Of a stretch of 64,000 nt of DNA, positions 26,601-39,700 are shown one piece after another. The stretch covers positions 6,421,501-6,485,500 of the forward strand of contig NC_058342.1 in NCBI RefSeq assembly GCF_905475395.1, read 5' to 3'. Every line of letters begins with the position of its first letter. The stretch's first letter is position 1. The notes beneath the pieces were generated by a model. The model had not been told where the DNA came from and did not search any database. It saw nothing but the letters and a program-made list of their open reading frames with translations. Made by a program: the position numbers and the translations under genes. Source of the DNA: Chrysoperla carnea. Lineage: Eukaryota > Arthropoda > Insecta > Neuroptera > Chrysopidae.

Positions 26601-29600
26601 GTTATTAGTCTCGTTTCATCTGCTTCTGATACAGTATTTCTACTTAAATCATCCGCTTCTATATTAGTCTTTCCTGAGTTATATTTAATTTCGAAGTCAT
26701 AAATAGTATTTTCATTCTCCCAGTTCGTCGTCAGATATTGATTTGATATTTATATTGTCTAGCGGTTTGTGACCTCAGTAAAATGTAAATGTTTTTCCTA
26801 TTAACCAGTATTGCTAATATTTTATGGGTTCTCTAATCGCTAAAAATTCTAAATATATAGCTTTTTTTTCTGTCTTGCTTCATTAAGCTTCTTTGAAAAA
26901 TAGGCAACCTGGCCTTGTTGTCCTGTATTATATGTCCAGAATACTTCACTGTTTCCTCTAAAAATGTAAAATTTGTAAAGTTCAATCTAAAACCTTCTTC
27001 TTTATGGCTTCCAATAATATTATTTAATGTCGAATTTGATCTTCAAAAGTTTTAGAGTATACAAATATATCATCAACATAATTCATCGGAAAATCCGTTA
27101 GTTTATTTTTCCTTGATTCATTACTTAATATCCTTTGGAATATTGCTGTTTTTAAGCCAAGTGGAATAAAAGCGACCTGGTTGAGTAACAAACCTGGTCT
27201 TCTTTCTACTTTATATTTTGAGATGAATGAGAAAAAAATGCTAGTCTTGTCTATAAGGATTTTTACTACAATATTTGTCTACCATTAAGAATGTACGAGC
27301 AACAAGGCAATTTTAAATAAAAAGCTTGATTTTCTTTCAGTGTTGTCTTCTATAAGGGCTTTTACTACAATATTTGTCTACCATTAAGAATGTACGAGCA
27401 CCAAGGCAATTTTAAATAAAAAGCTTGATTTTTTATATGAAATTTGACTAAGTGTTAATCAATTCTGAAAGTTTTAGAGGGGATGCCCGATTATTTAAAT
27501 AAATAAATGACTACAAAAGTAGCCATTACGCCAGTAAAATCTTACAATAAAAACAGCTAAAATCACAAAACGTGATGTAAAGCTACATTTTTGATATAAT
27601 TGAGACCCCTTAGGGAAGTGTGAAACCTCATTTTGCAAGCAAAAAAAAGTTGTGCTTCCTGCAAAATATGCGAAAAACTGAAAAATTTGCGGACTTTTTT
27701 CAGCTTTTGCAGTTGCATTCAAAAACTGTGAGGTTTTTAACATGAGTTGCCGATATCTTTTTGAAAGTATACTTGTAGGAGCTCTAAGCTCGAGAAAAAT
27801 TAGAATAGTTAGAAAATTAGCTAGTGAACTGTATGAAATGAAAAATATGAGTACTTATTTGATGGTGAACTGAAGTTGAAAAATGAAGGCCTAGTAGGGA
27901 AAATAAGGGACAATAGAAATTTAAGGATCTGTCTTCTGGGTACATTGTACCGCGTTGAAATTTAAGTCGCCAAAATATTCTTTAACACAATAATTAATTT
28001 GTACACCTTTACCTCTACTTTAAAACCCATGAAAAAACTGACACCAAGTGAATCACTCGAACAAAGTGATTGATTGTTCGCGAATCACACCGCGAGGTTA
28101 TTAAAATTTGAAAATATAGAAATCACCAGAAACAAACACTCTTGACACATTTAATTAACATTTAAGAAGCTTGAAATTATTATGAAAATCAATTGATTAC
28201 GTTGATTACAAACTCAAACCTTTGAACACTCTTTGAAAAACTTAATGTTGGCACCAATGCGCGAAATTTAGTAAAAAAAATAGTAAACAACTGTAAACAC
28301 GGGTAGACGCGCGCCCATTCATTTTTAAGTAGTTATAGTTTAGCATCCGCTTCGATCGGATACCGGCCTAGTTAGTTTATAACCGTTTTTTAGTAAAAGT
28401 TAAACCGTGTTCGATTTAGTTGTGAACGAAAGTTTTAAGAAATAAATAAATGTCAATTTAATTGTAAATTATTGAGTGTGAGTTAATTTGTAAACTGGTT
28501 CATCTGTTATCGTCGCGTCGCTTGGTAAACCCACGTGAAACCTCCACACGTCGAAATTGTTAGAGGTTAAAAATGAGCTCATAAACAACCGTACTAGCAA
28601 AGACGACATTACAGCAACACCGGGTTAAAACAGGTGAGTCAGTTTTTATCAATTAATTTTGACCGTGATTTTTGCATTTTGGATCGCCTAAAAGTGTAAT
28701 TCCGTTAAATTCTTAACACTTAAATTCTAAACATGTCGTTGAAATCGCGCGTTTCAAGGCGAAAAAATAACTATTAAATAAATTGAAATTACATTCGATC
28801 AGAAAATTAAACTTTCAGATTCATTTTGAATTTACACTTCGAAAGGTATCGAGACCATGTGTCTCAAACCAGAGAAGAACGAAAAAAGTAAGAGAAAGAG
28901 TTACATTCTGTGCTGTTATGCAATGAAAGAATAACAGGAATCAATGACCAACTAGTAGCCCATCCTTTTTTACCGTTGTAAAGAGTAAACAAATTTTGAA
29001 TTGTCTGTGTTACCAACTGTAAATCATTTAACTTAATAGAATTTAGTGAGCGTTCAATGACATTCTTTGAAATAGCTCAAACAATACTATATTTGAAACA
29101 ATTTAAGATCTACAGTTCCGTATGTCTAATAGCTTTTAAGATATGATACTCTTCATTCAGGAATGCTAAAAAGGTTTAAAAGTAAAAAATGTTCTTTATA
29201 CCAAAATAAACAACTTGTTTTTGAAAAAGTTTTCGTAAACATTATTGTTTTCTCGTGCAGGGGCAAATTAGGGCAAAACTTTGGTGTCTTTTTCCTCTTA
29301 AAATATAAAAGATTGAGAGATGGAAGTTTGTAGGAAGCTTAAAAATGCGAGTCTTATGAAAAAAATCAAAAAAAGTTTTCTCGAAAATTGTTCGAAAATT
29401 TTCGACACTAGTATAAATGGCGGTTGGAAGGTGAAATAAAGATGCTTTTGTGGTATGTTATTTGGACTCCTTAGAGGAGTGTAGTTGTATGCAAGCCAAA
29501 AAAAGTTGTGCCACCTGCGTACTTAATACAAAAACTATGGGCTTATGTCTACTAGTGTTGTCTCAAAAACATGGTCAACCAGCACCCTCAAAAAAGAGTC

Positions 29601-32600
29601 AATTTTAATTTTTTGTGACCTAAAAACTATTTTGTGTAAATGAGTGCCTATAAATGTGAACAGACTCAATAAATTTGTATACTTTTTTTCACTTAATGCC
29701 TACAATTTCATGTTAGTAGGAGGTGATAGTTTTTGTATTTATCTGCAAAAACTGAAAAAAGTCCCACAGTTTTTCACGTATTTTGCAGGTAGCACAACAT
29801 TTTAGTACTTGCAAACGTAGTTTCACACTTCCATAAAGTGACCAAATAACATACCAAAAAAGCAGCTTTATATCGCCTTCCGACCGCTATTTGTACTAGT
29901 TGTCGAAAATTTTGAAAGTTTTCGAATTTTTTTCTAGAAAACTTTTTTGATTTTTTTTCTTAAATTTTTCCTAAAGGCTGGAATGTTGAATCTACCTATA
30001 AATTTTTCATGTCTCTATCTTTTATATTTTTGGAGTAAATAGACACCAAAATTTGCCCTAATTTGCCCCTGCACAAGAAAACAACGATATTTACGAAAAA
30101 ATACTTTTAAAAAAAAGTTGTTTATTTTGGTATAGAGAGCATTTTTACCTTTAAATTCTTGTTCCATCTATAACGGTTTAGCATAAGCAAAACTCAAAAG
30201 TTTAGCATTTCTGAAATTTTCCAAGCATCATATCACAAAAACTTTTAGACATACGGAACTGTATATCGGCTTAAATTGTTTCAAATATGGTATACTTTCA
30301 AAATGTCAACGAATGTCAAAAAGCTCACAGTTTTTGAATTTCACTGCAAAAACTGACAAGAGTTCGAAAATTTTTCGGTTATTCACTTATTACGCAGGAA
30401 GCACAACTTTTTTTTCTTGCAAAATGTGGTTTCACACTCTCCTAAGGGATCCAAATAACATACTAAAAAAGTAGCTTTACATCGCACTTTGCGATTTTAC
30501 TGTAGGATTTACCTGGCGTACCATATTTATTTCCTAGAATTGAATCGTAATATAATGTAAGTAGAAGAGTCACAGGGATTTCAGCGCAGTTGGATGGTAC
30601 ACTTTTCAAAAAAGGGCAAACCTAGGTGAATGTTGGAAACCTCGGAAGTTGGAGGGGATAGATGACGTCATTGACCAATAGTAAATCAAGATGGCGTCGG
30701 GAGGTGTGGTGTTGGGGAATAATGGCTGCCTAAGCATTGATGACGTCATTGGCTTTGACCAATAGTAGCGCTGTAAAAATCAAGATGGCGTTGGGAGGTG
30801 TGGTGGGGTGAGGAATGGCTAAACGGGGGGGTTGGCTTTAACCAATAGTGGCGGAGAGTGAACAGGGGGCGGGACGTAAGGGCAAACCTAGGTGAATGTT
30901 GGAAACCTCGGCATTGGCCAATAGTAAATTAAGATGGCGTCGGGAGGTGTGGTGGAGGAGAATAATGGCTGCCTAAGCATTGATGACGTCATTGGCTTTA
31001 ACCAATAGTGGCGGAGAGTGAACGGGGGCGGGACGTTGACATTAGTCAGCAATTTTCAAGAATATGTTAATTTGACCTTGAAAAATATTGTAATTTGACA
31101 CTTTATACATGATAAAATTCAAGACACGTGACCGGATGTTAATATTTTTTTTTTTTATTGAATTAGCAATGTAATATGACACTTGAAATTTACATAATAA
31201 AAATACATGTTCAAACTTGTTTGAATGGACTTTGATCTTAAAATAATTTTACACGTGTCAGCAATTTTCAAGAATATGTTAATTTGACCTTGAAAAATAT
31301 GATATCATCATCTTATAACAAGTTCAAACTTGTTTGAAATAATTTTACACGTGACCGGATGTTAATATTTTTTTTTTATGATTAAGCAATGTAATATGAC
31401 ACTTGAAATTTACATAATAAAAATACATGTTCAAACTTGTTTGAATGGACTTTGATCTTAAAATAATTTTACACGTGTCAGCAATTTTCAAGAATATGTT
31501 AATTTGACCTTGAAAAATATGATATCATCATCTTATAACAAGTTCAAACTTGTTTGAAATAATTTTACACGTGACCGGATGTTAATATTTTTTTTTTATG
31601 ATTAAGCAATGTAATATGACACTTGAAATTTACATAATAAAAATACATGTTCAAACTTGTTTGAATGGACTTTGATCTTATAATAATTTTACACGTGTCA
31701 GCTATTCTCAAGAATATGTTGAAATAGATATCATCTAACCTTGAAAAATATTGTAATTTGACACTTTAAGTATACATCATAAAATTCAAGATACGTGACC
31801 GGATGTTAATATTTTTTTTATTGAATCAGCAATATAATATGACACTTGAAATTTACATAATAAAAATACATGTTCAAACTTGTTTGAATGGACTTTGATC
31901 TTAAAATAATTTTACACGTGTCAGCTATTCTCAAGAATATGTTGAAATAGATTTGACCTTGAAAAATATGATATCATCATCCTGCTACAAGTTCAAACTT
32001 GTTTGAATAAAAATACATGTTCAAACTTGTTTGAACATGTTTAAACTTGTTTGAATCGCATTAGATCTTAAAATAATTTTACACGTGTTATGAGATTAGA
32101 TAATAGTAGAAGAGTCACAGGGATTTCAGCGCAGTTGGATGGTACACTTTTCAAAAAAGGGCAAACCTAGGTGAATGTTGGAAACCTCGGAAGTTGGAGG
32201 GGATAGATGACGTCATTGACCAATAGTAAATCAAGATGGCGTCGGGAGGTGTGGTGTTGGGGAATAATGGCTGCCTAAGCATTGATGACGTCATTGGCTT
32301 TGACCAATAGTAGCGCTGTAAAAATCAAGATGGCGTTGGGAGGTGTGGTGGGGTGAGGAATGGCTAAACGGGGGGGTTGGCTTTAACCAATAGTGGCGGA
32401 GAGTGAACAGGGGGCGGGATGTAAGGGCAAACCTAGGTGAATGTTGGAAACCTCGGCATTGGCCAATAGTAAATTAAGATGGCGTCGGGAGGTGTGGTGG
32501 AGGAGAATAATGGCTGCCTAAGCATTGATGACGTCATTGGCTTTAACCAATAGTGGCGGAGAGTGAACGGGGGCGGGACGTTGACATTAGTCAGCAATTT

Positions 32601-35600
32601 TCAAGAATATGTTAATTTGACCTTGAAAAATATTGTAATTTGACACTTTATACATGATAAAATTCAAGACACGTGACCGGATGTTAATATTTTTTTTTTT
32701 TATTGAATTAGCAATGTAATATGACACTTGAAATTTACATAATAAAAATACATGTTCAAACTTGTTTGAATGGACTTTGATCTTAAAATAATTTTACACG
32801 TGTCAGCAATTTTCAAGAATATGTTAATTTGACCTTGAAAAATATGATATCATCATCTTATAACAAGTTCAAACTTGTTTGAAATAATTTTACACGTGAC
32901 CGGATGTTAATATTTTTTTTTTATGATTAAGCAATGTAATATGACACTTGAAATTTACATAATAAAAATACATGTTCAAACTTGTTTGAATGGACTTTGA
33001 TCTTAAAATAATTTTACACGTGTCAGCAATTTTCAAGAATATGTTAATTTGACCTTGAAAAATATGATATCATCATCTTATAACAAGTTCAAACTTGTTT
33101 GAAATAATTTTACACGTGACCGGATGTTAATATTTTTTTTTTATGATTAAGCAATGTAATATGACACTTGAAATTTACATAATAAAAATACATGTTCAAA
33201 CTTGTTTGAATGGACTTTGATCTTATAATAATTTTACACGTGTCAGCTATTCTCAAGAATATGTTGAAATAGATATCATCTAACCTTGAAAAATATTGTA
33301 ATTTGACACTTTAAGTATACATCATAAAATTCAAGATACGTGACCGGATGTTAATATTTTTTTTATTGAATCAGCAATATAATATGACACTTGAAATTTA
33401 CATAATAAAAATACATGTTCAAACTTGTTTGAATGGACTTTGATCTTAAAATAATTTTACACGTGTCAGCTATTCTCAAGAATATGTTGAAATAGATTTG
33501 ACCTTGAAAAATATGATATCATCATCCTGCTACAAGTTCAAACTTGTTTGAATAAAAATACATGTTCAAACTTGTTTGAACATGTTTAAACTTGTTTGAA
33601 TCGCATTAGATCTTAAAATAATTTTACACGTGTTATGAGATTAGATAATAATTTCTGCTGGTGGGGGGGATTTTTGGAGTGGTGGTAATCATATAAAAAA
33701 GGCGCTCGACATTACGGTAATATCAGTTTTCATTAAATATTCATAATATTAATCAAAATGAATAGAGCAGAATTAAAATTATTAGATAGTTGTTTAGTGC
33801 GACCATGCATAAAAATGGACTACTTGCCACTAAAAAAAAAATTAAAAATACTAAAAATGGAGCGGATTCTAACGATACATGGACCATCAATAAAAGTTTT
33901 ACTGGATATAAGCCTAGATGGTACAGAAAACGAGGGGGTTTTTCTACCATCTAGGTTTGCAGTGTTGACGGACAACATGATTAAATTATTTAACACAAAA
34001 CCGGGGTATTTGATGGTGGAGGAGAAAATTGGAAGAAGTCACCAATTAACGCTGCGCCTATTCGAAGATGATGTTAACGAAGATTGTGTTGACATCGAAG
34101 AGGAAAGTCAAGCATTATTTTAAAATCATTCCTATATTGAATTTTGTTACTGCAAGATATATATATTTTATTGTTATACATCAGAAATTTCCGAATAAAA
34201 AATCATTTTATAAAATCTATGTATTTTTATTTTTAAATATTTATAATACAACACTGTTTTTTTAAATAAGAAACTTACAATAAAAATAATATTTTTACAA
34301 TGTGATATTTTTTATTTTTTTTATAAAACACAAATATGTTCACAAAAGGGGTCCACTATGGCATTTTTTTTATTGTTACAAGTATGTTCGCAAAAACACC
34401 GTTCATACTGAGTTCTCAATAGGTTATGATGTAATTTTAAAAATAAATATAAAATCTAAACAGGTCTAATAAGAAACAGCTCGGTTTAATACTGGTCTGT
34501 ATCTAAACAGGTCTGTATCTAAACAGGTCTGTATCTAAACAGGTCTGTATCTTAACAGGTCTGTATCTAAACAGGTCTGTATCTTAACAGGTCTGTATCT
34601 AAACAGGTCTGTATCTAAACAGGTTCAACTTAGCTAGCTGTTTCGCTGTCTGAAGCGTGTTATCACATGAATGCTTGCAAATTAAGTGACCCATATAGTT
34701 GATAGACAGTGCTTAATAATCTAACAAGCATCATCATTCAACCCATATAATATGCTCTTTATATGGAATAATAATAAATCAACTTTTACTACAGATTAGA
34801 TAAAAAAATTTACCCTGCTGTATTATCGGAGTAATTTGGAGTAATATTGGAGTAATATCGGAGTAATTTGGAGTAATATCGGAGTAATTTGGGGTAATAT
34901 CGGAGTAATTTGGGGTAATTTGGAGTAATATCGGAGTAATTTGGAGTAATATCGGAGTAATTTGGGGGTAATTTGGAGTAATATCGGAGTAATTTGGAGT
35001 AATATCGGAGTAATTTGGTGCAGTATCGGTTTGATTTGAGTATTTGTATGTTTGCACTTATTCCAGAATCTAATCAAATTATGAACTTGATATTTTTAAG
35101 TCATCATTTAAGGTAAATTCATTATTTTGAATTAGAATTCATATTGATTCACAAACATCTTCTACACTTATACCTAGGATTGGGAAATATGATGGATGTA
35201 TTTTTTAAAATAATAAAAATGTTTTATCTTGATAGACTGTTTTATTTTTAATAGAAAAATTATTCATAGAACGTATTACTAAATGATTTTTAATAAGAAA
35301 TTACTAATTTTATGTTAAAAGTTAATATCAACTTGTTATTTAATTATATTTTTTTTTCGCAAGTGATGAATTATAGACAGTATTTCTTTTCCAACATCAG
35401 TAGAATATAGACTTCTTAATGTATCAATTAATACATTGGGATCAATATTATAATAAGAAATATTTTCATCAACCTCTAGGACACTCTTACTATTCATAGC
35501 TGATTCATATTCCAAGCAATGTAATATGATACTTGAACGTGTTAGATAATAATTTGCAAATCTGAATTCCAAGAAAAGAATATTATGAGTCTGCAATTTT

Positions 35601-36702
35601 CAAGAATATGTTAATTTGACCTTGAAAAATATGATATCATCATCTTGTAACAAGTTCAAACTTGTTTGAAATAATTTTACATGTGTCAAAACACGTGACC
35701 GGATATTAATATTTTTTTATGATTAAGCAATGTAATATGACACTTGAAATTTACATAATAAAAATACATGTTCAAACTTGTTTGAATGGACTTTGATCTT
35801 AAAATAATTTTACACGTGTCAGCTATTCTCAAGAATATGTTGAAATAGATTTGACCTTGAAAAATATGATATCATCATCCTGTTACAAGTTCAAACTTGT
35901 TTGTTGTAAGTTTCTTATTTAAAAAAACAGTGTTGTATTATAAATATTTAAAAATAAAAATACATAGATTTTATAAAATGATTTTTTATTCGGAAATTTC
36001 TTTTTTATGATTAAGCAATGTAATATGACACTTGAAATTTACATAATAAAAATACATGTTCAAACTTGTTTGAATGGACTTTGATCTTAAAATAATTTTA
36101 CACGTGTCAGCAATTTTCAAGAATATGTTGAAATAGATTTGACCTTGAAAAATATGATATCATCATCTTGTTACAAGTTCAAACTTGTTTGAAATAATTT
36201 TACATGTGTCAAAACACGTGACCGAATGTTAATATTTTTTTATGATTAAGCAATGTAATATGACACTTGAACGTGTTAGATAATAATTTGCAAATCTGAA
36301 TTCCAAGAAAAGAATATTATGAGTCTGCAATTTTCAAGAATATGTTGAAATAGATATCATCTAACCTTGAAAAATATTGTAATTTGACACTTTAAGTATA
36401 CATGATAAAATTCAAGATACGTGACCGGATGTTAATATTTTTTTATTGAATCAGCAATATAATATGACACTTGAAATTTACATAATAAAAATACATGTTT
36501 AAACTTGTTTGAACTTGTTTAAACTTGTCTGAATTCCAAGAAAAAATAATTAGTTTGAATTACGATTATAAAAATATCAAATTACAACTTTTTTAGTGGT
36601 GGGGATAATGCTATAAAAAGTGATGTACGTAGCTGTTGAAGTATCTCTTTTGAAATTCACCTTTGCTTCAGTTAGTTTTTTCCGCATATATTTTTTACGT
36701 TA

Positions 36703-36775
<73 letters not shown>

Positions 36776-39700
36776 CACATGAAAGCTCACAAGTTAAATG
36801 ACCTATACAGTTGATAAACAGCGCTTAATAACCTAACAAGTATCATCAATCAACCTATATAATATGCTCTTTATAAGGAATAATAAATCAACTTGTACTA
36901 CAGATAAGATAAAAAAAAATTTTATTTAAAAAAAATTACAATTTTAGAAACAAGATGATGATATCATATTTTTCAAGGTCAAATCTATTTCAACATATTC
37001 TTGAGAATAGCTGACACGTGTAAAATTATTTTAAGATCAAAGTCCATTCAAACAAGTTTGAACATGTATTTTTATTATGTAAATTTCAAGTGTCATATTA
37101 TATTGCTGATTCAATAAAAAAAATATTAACATCCGGTCACGTATCTTGAATTTTATGATGTATACTTAAAGTGTCAAATTACAATATTTTTCAAGGTTAG
37201 ATGATATCTATTTCAACATATTCTTGAGAATAGCTGACACGTGTAAAATTATTATAAGATCAAAGTCCATTCAAACAAGTTTGAACATGTATTTTTATTA
37301 TGTAAATTTCAAGTGTCATATTACATTGCTTAATCATAAAAAAAAAATATTAACATCCGGTCACGTGTAAAATTATTTCAAACAAGTTTGAACTTGTTAT
37401 AAGATGATGATATCATATTTTTCAAGGTCAAATTAACATATTCTTGAAAATTGCTGACACGTGTAAAATTATTTTAAGATCAAAGTCCATTCAAACAAGT
37501 TTGAACATGTATTTTTATTATGTAAATTTCAAGTGTCATATTACATTGCTTAATCATAAAAAAAAAATATTAACATCCGGTCACGTGTAAAATTATTTCA
37601 AACAAGTTTGAACTTGTTATAAGATGATGATATCATATTTTTCAAGGTCAAATTAACATATTCTTGAAAATTGCTGACACGTGTAAAATTATTTTAAGAT
37701 CAAAGTCCATTCAAACAAGTTTGAACATGTATTTTTATTATGTAAATTTCAAGTGTCATATTACATTGCTAATTCAATAAAAAAAAAAAATATTAACATC
37801 CGGTCACGTGTCTTGAATTTTATCATGTATAAAGTGTCAAATTACAATATTTTTCAAGGTCAAATTAACATATTCTTGAAAATTGCTGACTAATGTCAAC
37901 GTCCCGCCCCCGTTCACTCTCCGCCACTATTGGTTAAAGCCAATGACGTCATCAATGCTTAGGCAGCCATTATTCTCCTCCACCACACCTCCCGACGCCA
38001 TCTTAATTTACTATTGGCCAATGCCGAGGTTTCCAACATTCACCTAGGTTTGCCCTTACGTCCCGCCCCCTGTTCACTCTCCGCCACTATTGGTTAAAGC
38101 CAACCCCCCCGTTTAGCCATTCCTCACCCCACCACACCTCCCAACGCCATCTTGATTTTTACAGCGCTACTATTGGTCAAAGCCAATGACGTCATCAATG
38201 CTTAGGCAGCCATTATTCCCCAACACCACACCTCCCGACGCCATCTTGATTTACTATTGGTCAATGACGTCATCTATCCCCTCCAACTTCCGAGGTTTCC
38301 AACATTCACCTAGGTTTGCCCTTTTTTGAAAAGTGTACCATCCAACTGCGCTGAAATCCCTGTGACTCTTCTACTAATGTAGCGTTTAGATTTAAAAAAA
38401 AATTACAATTTCAGCTTATTTGAGATGACGTACTTGTAGGTAGGGAATCAATTTTATAAGATAAGCTTATTAAAGGTTCAATTGATCACAAACTTTTAAA
38501 TCAACAGTTTTGGGGTAATGGAGCTTTAAAAGTTATCCAAAACTTCTAAAAACATCTTAATTTACAATGATTCAGTGTTAATCTTAATTTGCAAAGGTTG
38601 ACCATTGAACAGAAAAACCGCACCTTTCTAGCGTGCAAAGTAGTAATTATAAACTCTCCTTTTATGGGATCTTCCCCTTTTCCGTGCTTTTTTGAATTTC
38701 TCTTCAATTTGTGGAAAATCGCAGCCAAATAAAGAAAACCTTATCTTGATAGCATTTATAAGGATAAAAATGACGACAGTTTCGAGAGTGTGGAAAAGAA
38801 AAAATAAAGTTTTTTAATGCTCTTCATAATTTCAGACTATTTGGCGCCGAATGCATCCTGCGCATCCTTCTAGCATGTAAAATATCCTTCTAGCATGTAA
38901 AAAAGTTTTTGGGTTTTTTTGGCGATTTCTCACACTTTGAAAAAGTTGTGATGGAAAACTTTTTCCAAATAATCTTGTTAATTTGAACCTATTTCGCATC
39001 GAATGAACAACTAATCTTGCTAGCATGAATTGAAGTGAAAAGGTTGGTTTTAGGGGTGTTTTTCTACTTTTCGAGAAGTTTCTTTGGATATTCTAAATTG
39101 TTTGTCGTATTCTGTTACATTGACTTCACTTGCGTTGAATGGAAAGAGTTCCATCTTTCTAACATGTATAGTACTGAAAAAGCATAATTGAGAGGGAGAT
39201 TTGATTTTTTGCGATTTTCGGAAGGCGAGTTTACAATGAAAAAATTGAAATGTACCGTAAATTTCAAGGAATTCAACGTCGAATGCAAAAATAAACTGCA
39301 TCTTTCTATCATATCTAGTATGTTGAATTTAGAGTAACTTACTTTAGCATCAGTATGCGTTACTAATGTTGAATAATATATTAGATAAGTATCTACATAA
39401 CAGTGACATAAAGAAAATAGAATTGCGTTTTTAAAAATACCTTTTACATGTAACAAATTATAACTATTCTGGTAGTATGAGACACATAGAAAGGTTTTTT
39501 AACCCGTAGATAAGTATACCAGCTCAGTAGCCTAGCGAGTAAAGACGCAATCGTCTTAATGCTTTGACTACTGAAACTGGTCACACTATCGTCGCTTGGA
39601 TAAGAATGAAGCAACCGACTCCACCCACATCATAAAATTTAAGATTTTCGTATGCAGTTTAAAAAAAATTAAGGTTTAAAATAATGATGTGGGTGGCCGC

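Larger units (their letters stand above)
30560..32104 (+). repeat. Left terminus, outer tandem copy (1,545 bp; TIR 30560-31981)
   Basis: The first 1,422 bases match the reverse complement of 36954-38375 with equal length. The full 1,545-bp unit is repeated directly at 32105-33649. The outer ~480 bp is GC-rich and promoter-like. The remainder is AT-rich with ~220-bp tandem units. The last 123 bases (TTCAAAC/GTTTGAA-rich) are found only on the left side. Confidence 0.92.
30560..38375. mobile_element. Polinton/Maverick-like non-autonomous element, 7.8 kb
   Basis: The element starts AGTAGAAGAGTCACAGGG and ends with its reverse complement. A perfect 6-bp duplication AATGTA lies at 30554-30559 and 38376-38381. 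The terminal inverted repeat is 1,422 bp per side with no length difference; the left terminus is present twice in tandem. Six-bp TSDs, long TIRs with internal tandem repeats and 5'-AG…CT-3' ends are the structural signature of Polintons. None of their large genes (protein-primed DNA polymerase, integrase, ATPase, capsid proteins) is present. The interior (33650-36953) holds a 121-aa gene, a convergent 86-aa ORF, two minisatellites and extra copies of the TIR repeat. It sits in a receptor intron. Confidence 0.75.

Noticed and set aside
33753..33950. Minus-strand hydrophobic ORF
   Set aside because: Antisense shadow of the 121-aa gene, which has promoter and poly(A) support.
34494..34625. CRISPR-like array
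   Set aside because: Units are directly adjacent without spacers, and the genome is eukaryotic; it is a minisatellite.
34779..35077. Two minus-strand ORFs of 84-92 codons rich in ITPILLQ/YYSKLL repeats
   Set aside because: They are translations of the 34823-35019 minisatellite.
36620..36814. Poly-tyrosine ORF
   Set aside because: Translation of the (TTA)n microsatellite.
30560..38375. Integrated densovirus with inverted terminal repeats
   Set aside because: No NS1 helicase or capsid ORF, TIRs far longer than parvoviral ones, and a precise 6-bp TSD that fits a Polinton-like transposon better.
30560..38375. Classical cut-and-paste transposon (hAT, P, piggyBac)
   Set aside because: TSD is 6 bp and not 8 bp or TTAA, and no transposase is present; Polinton-like is preferred but not proven.
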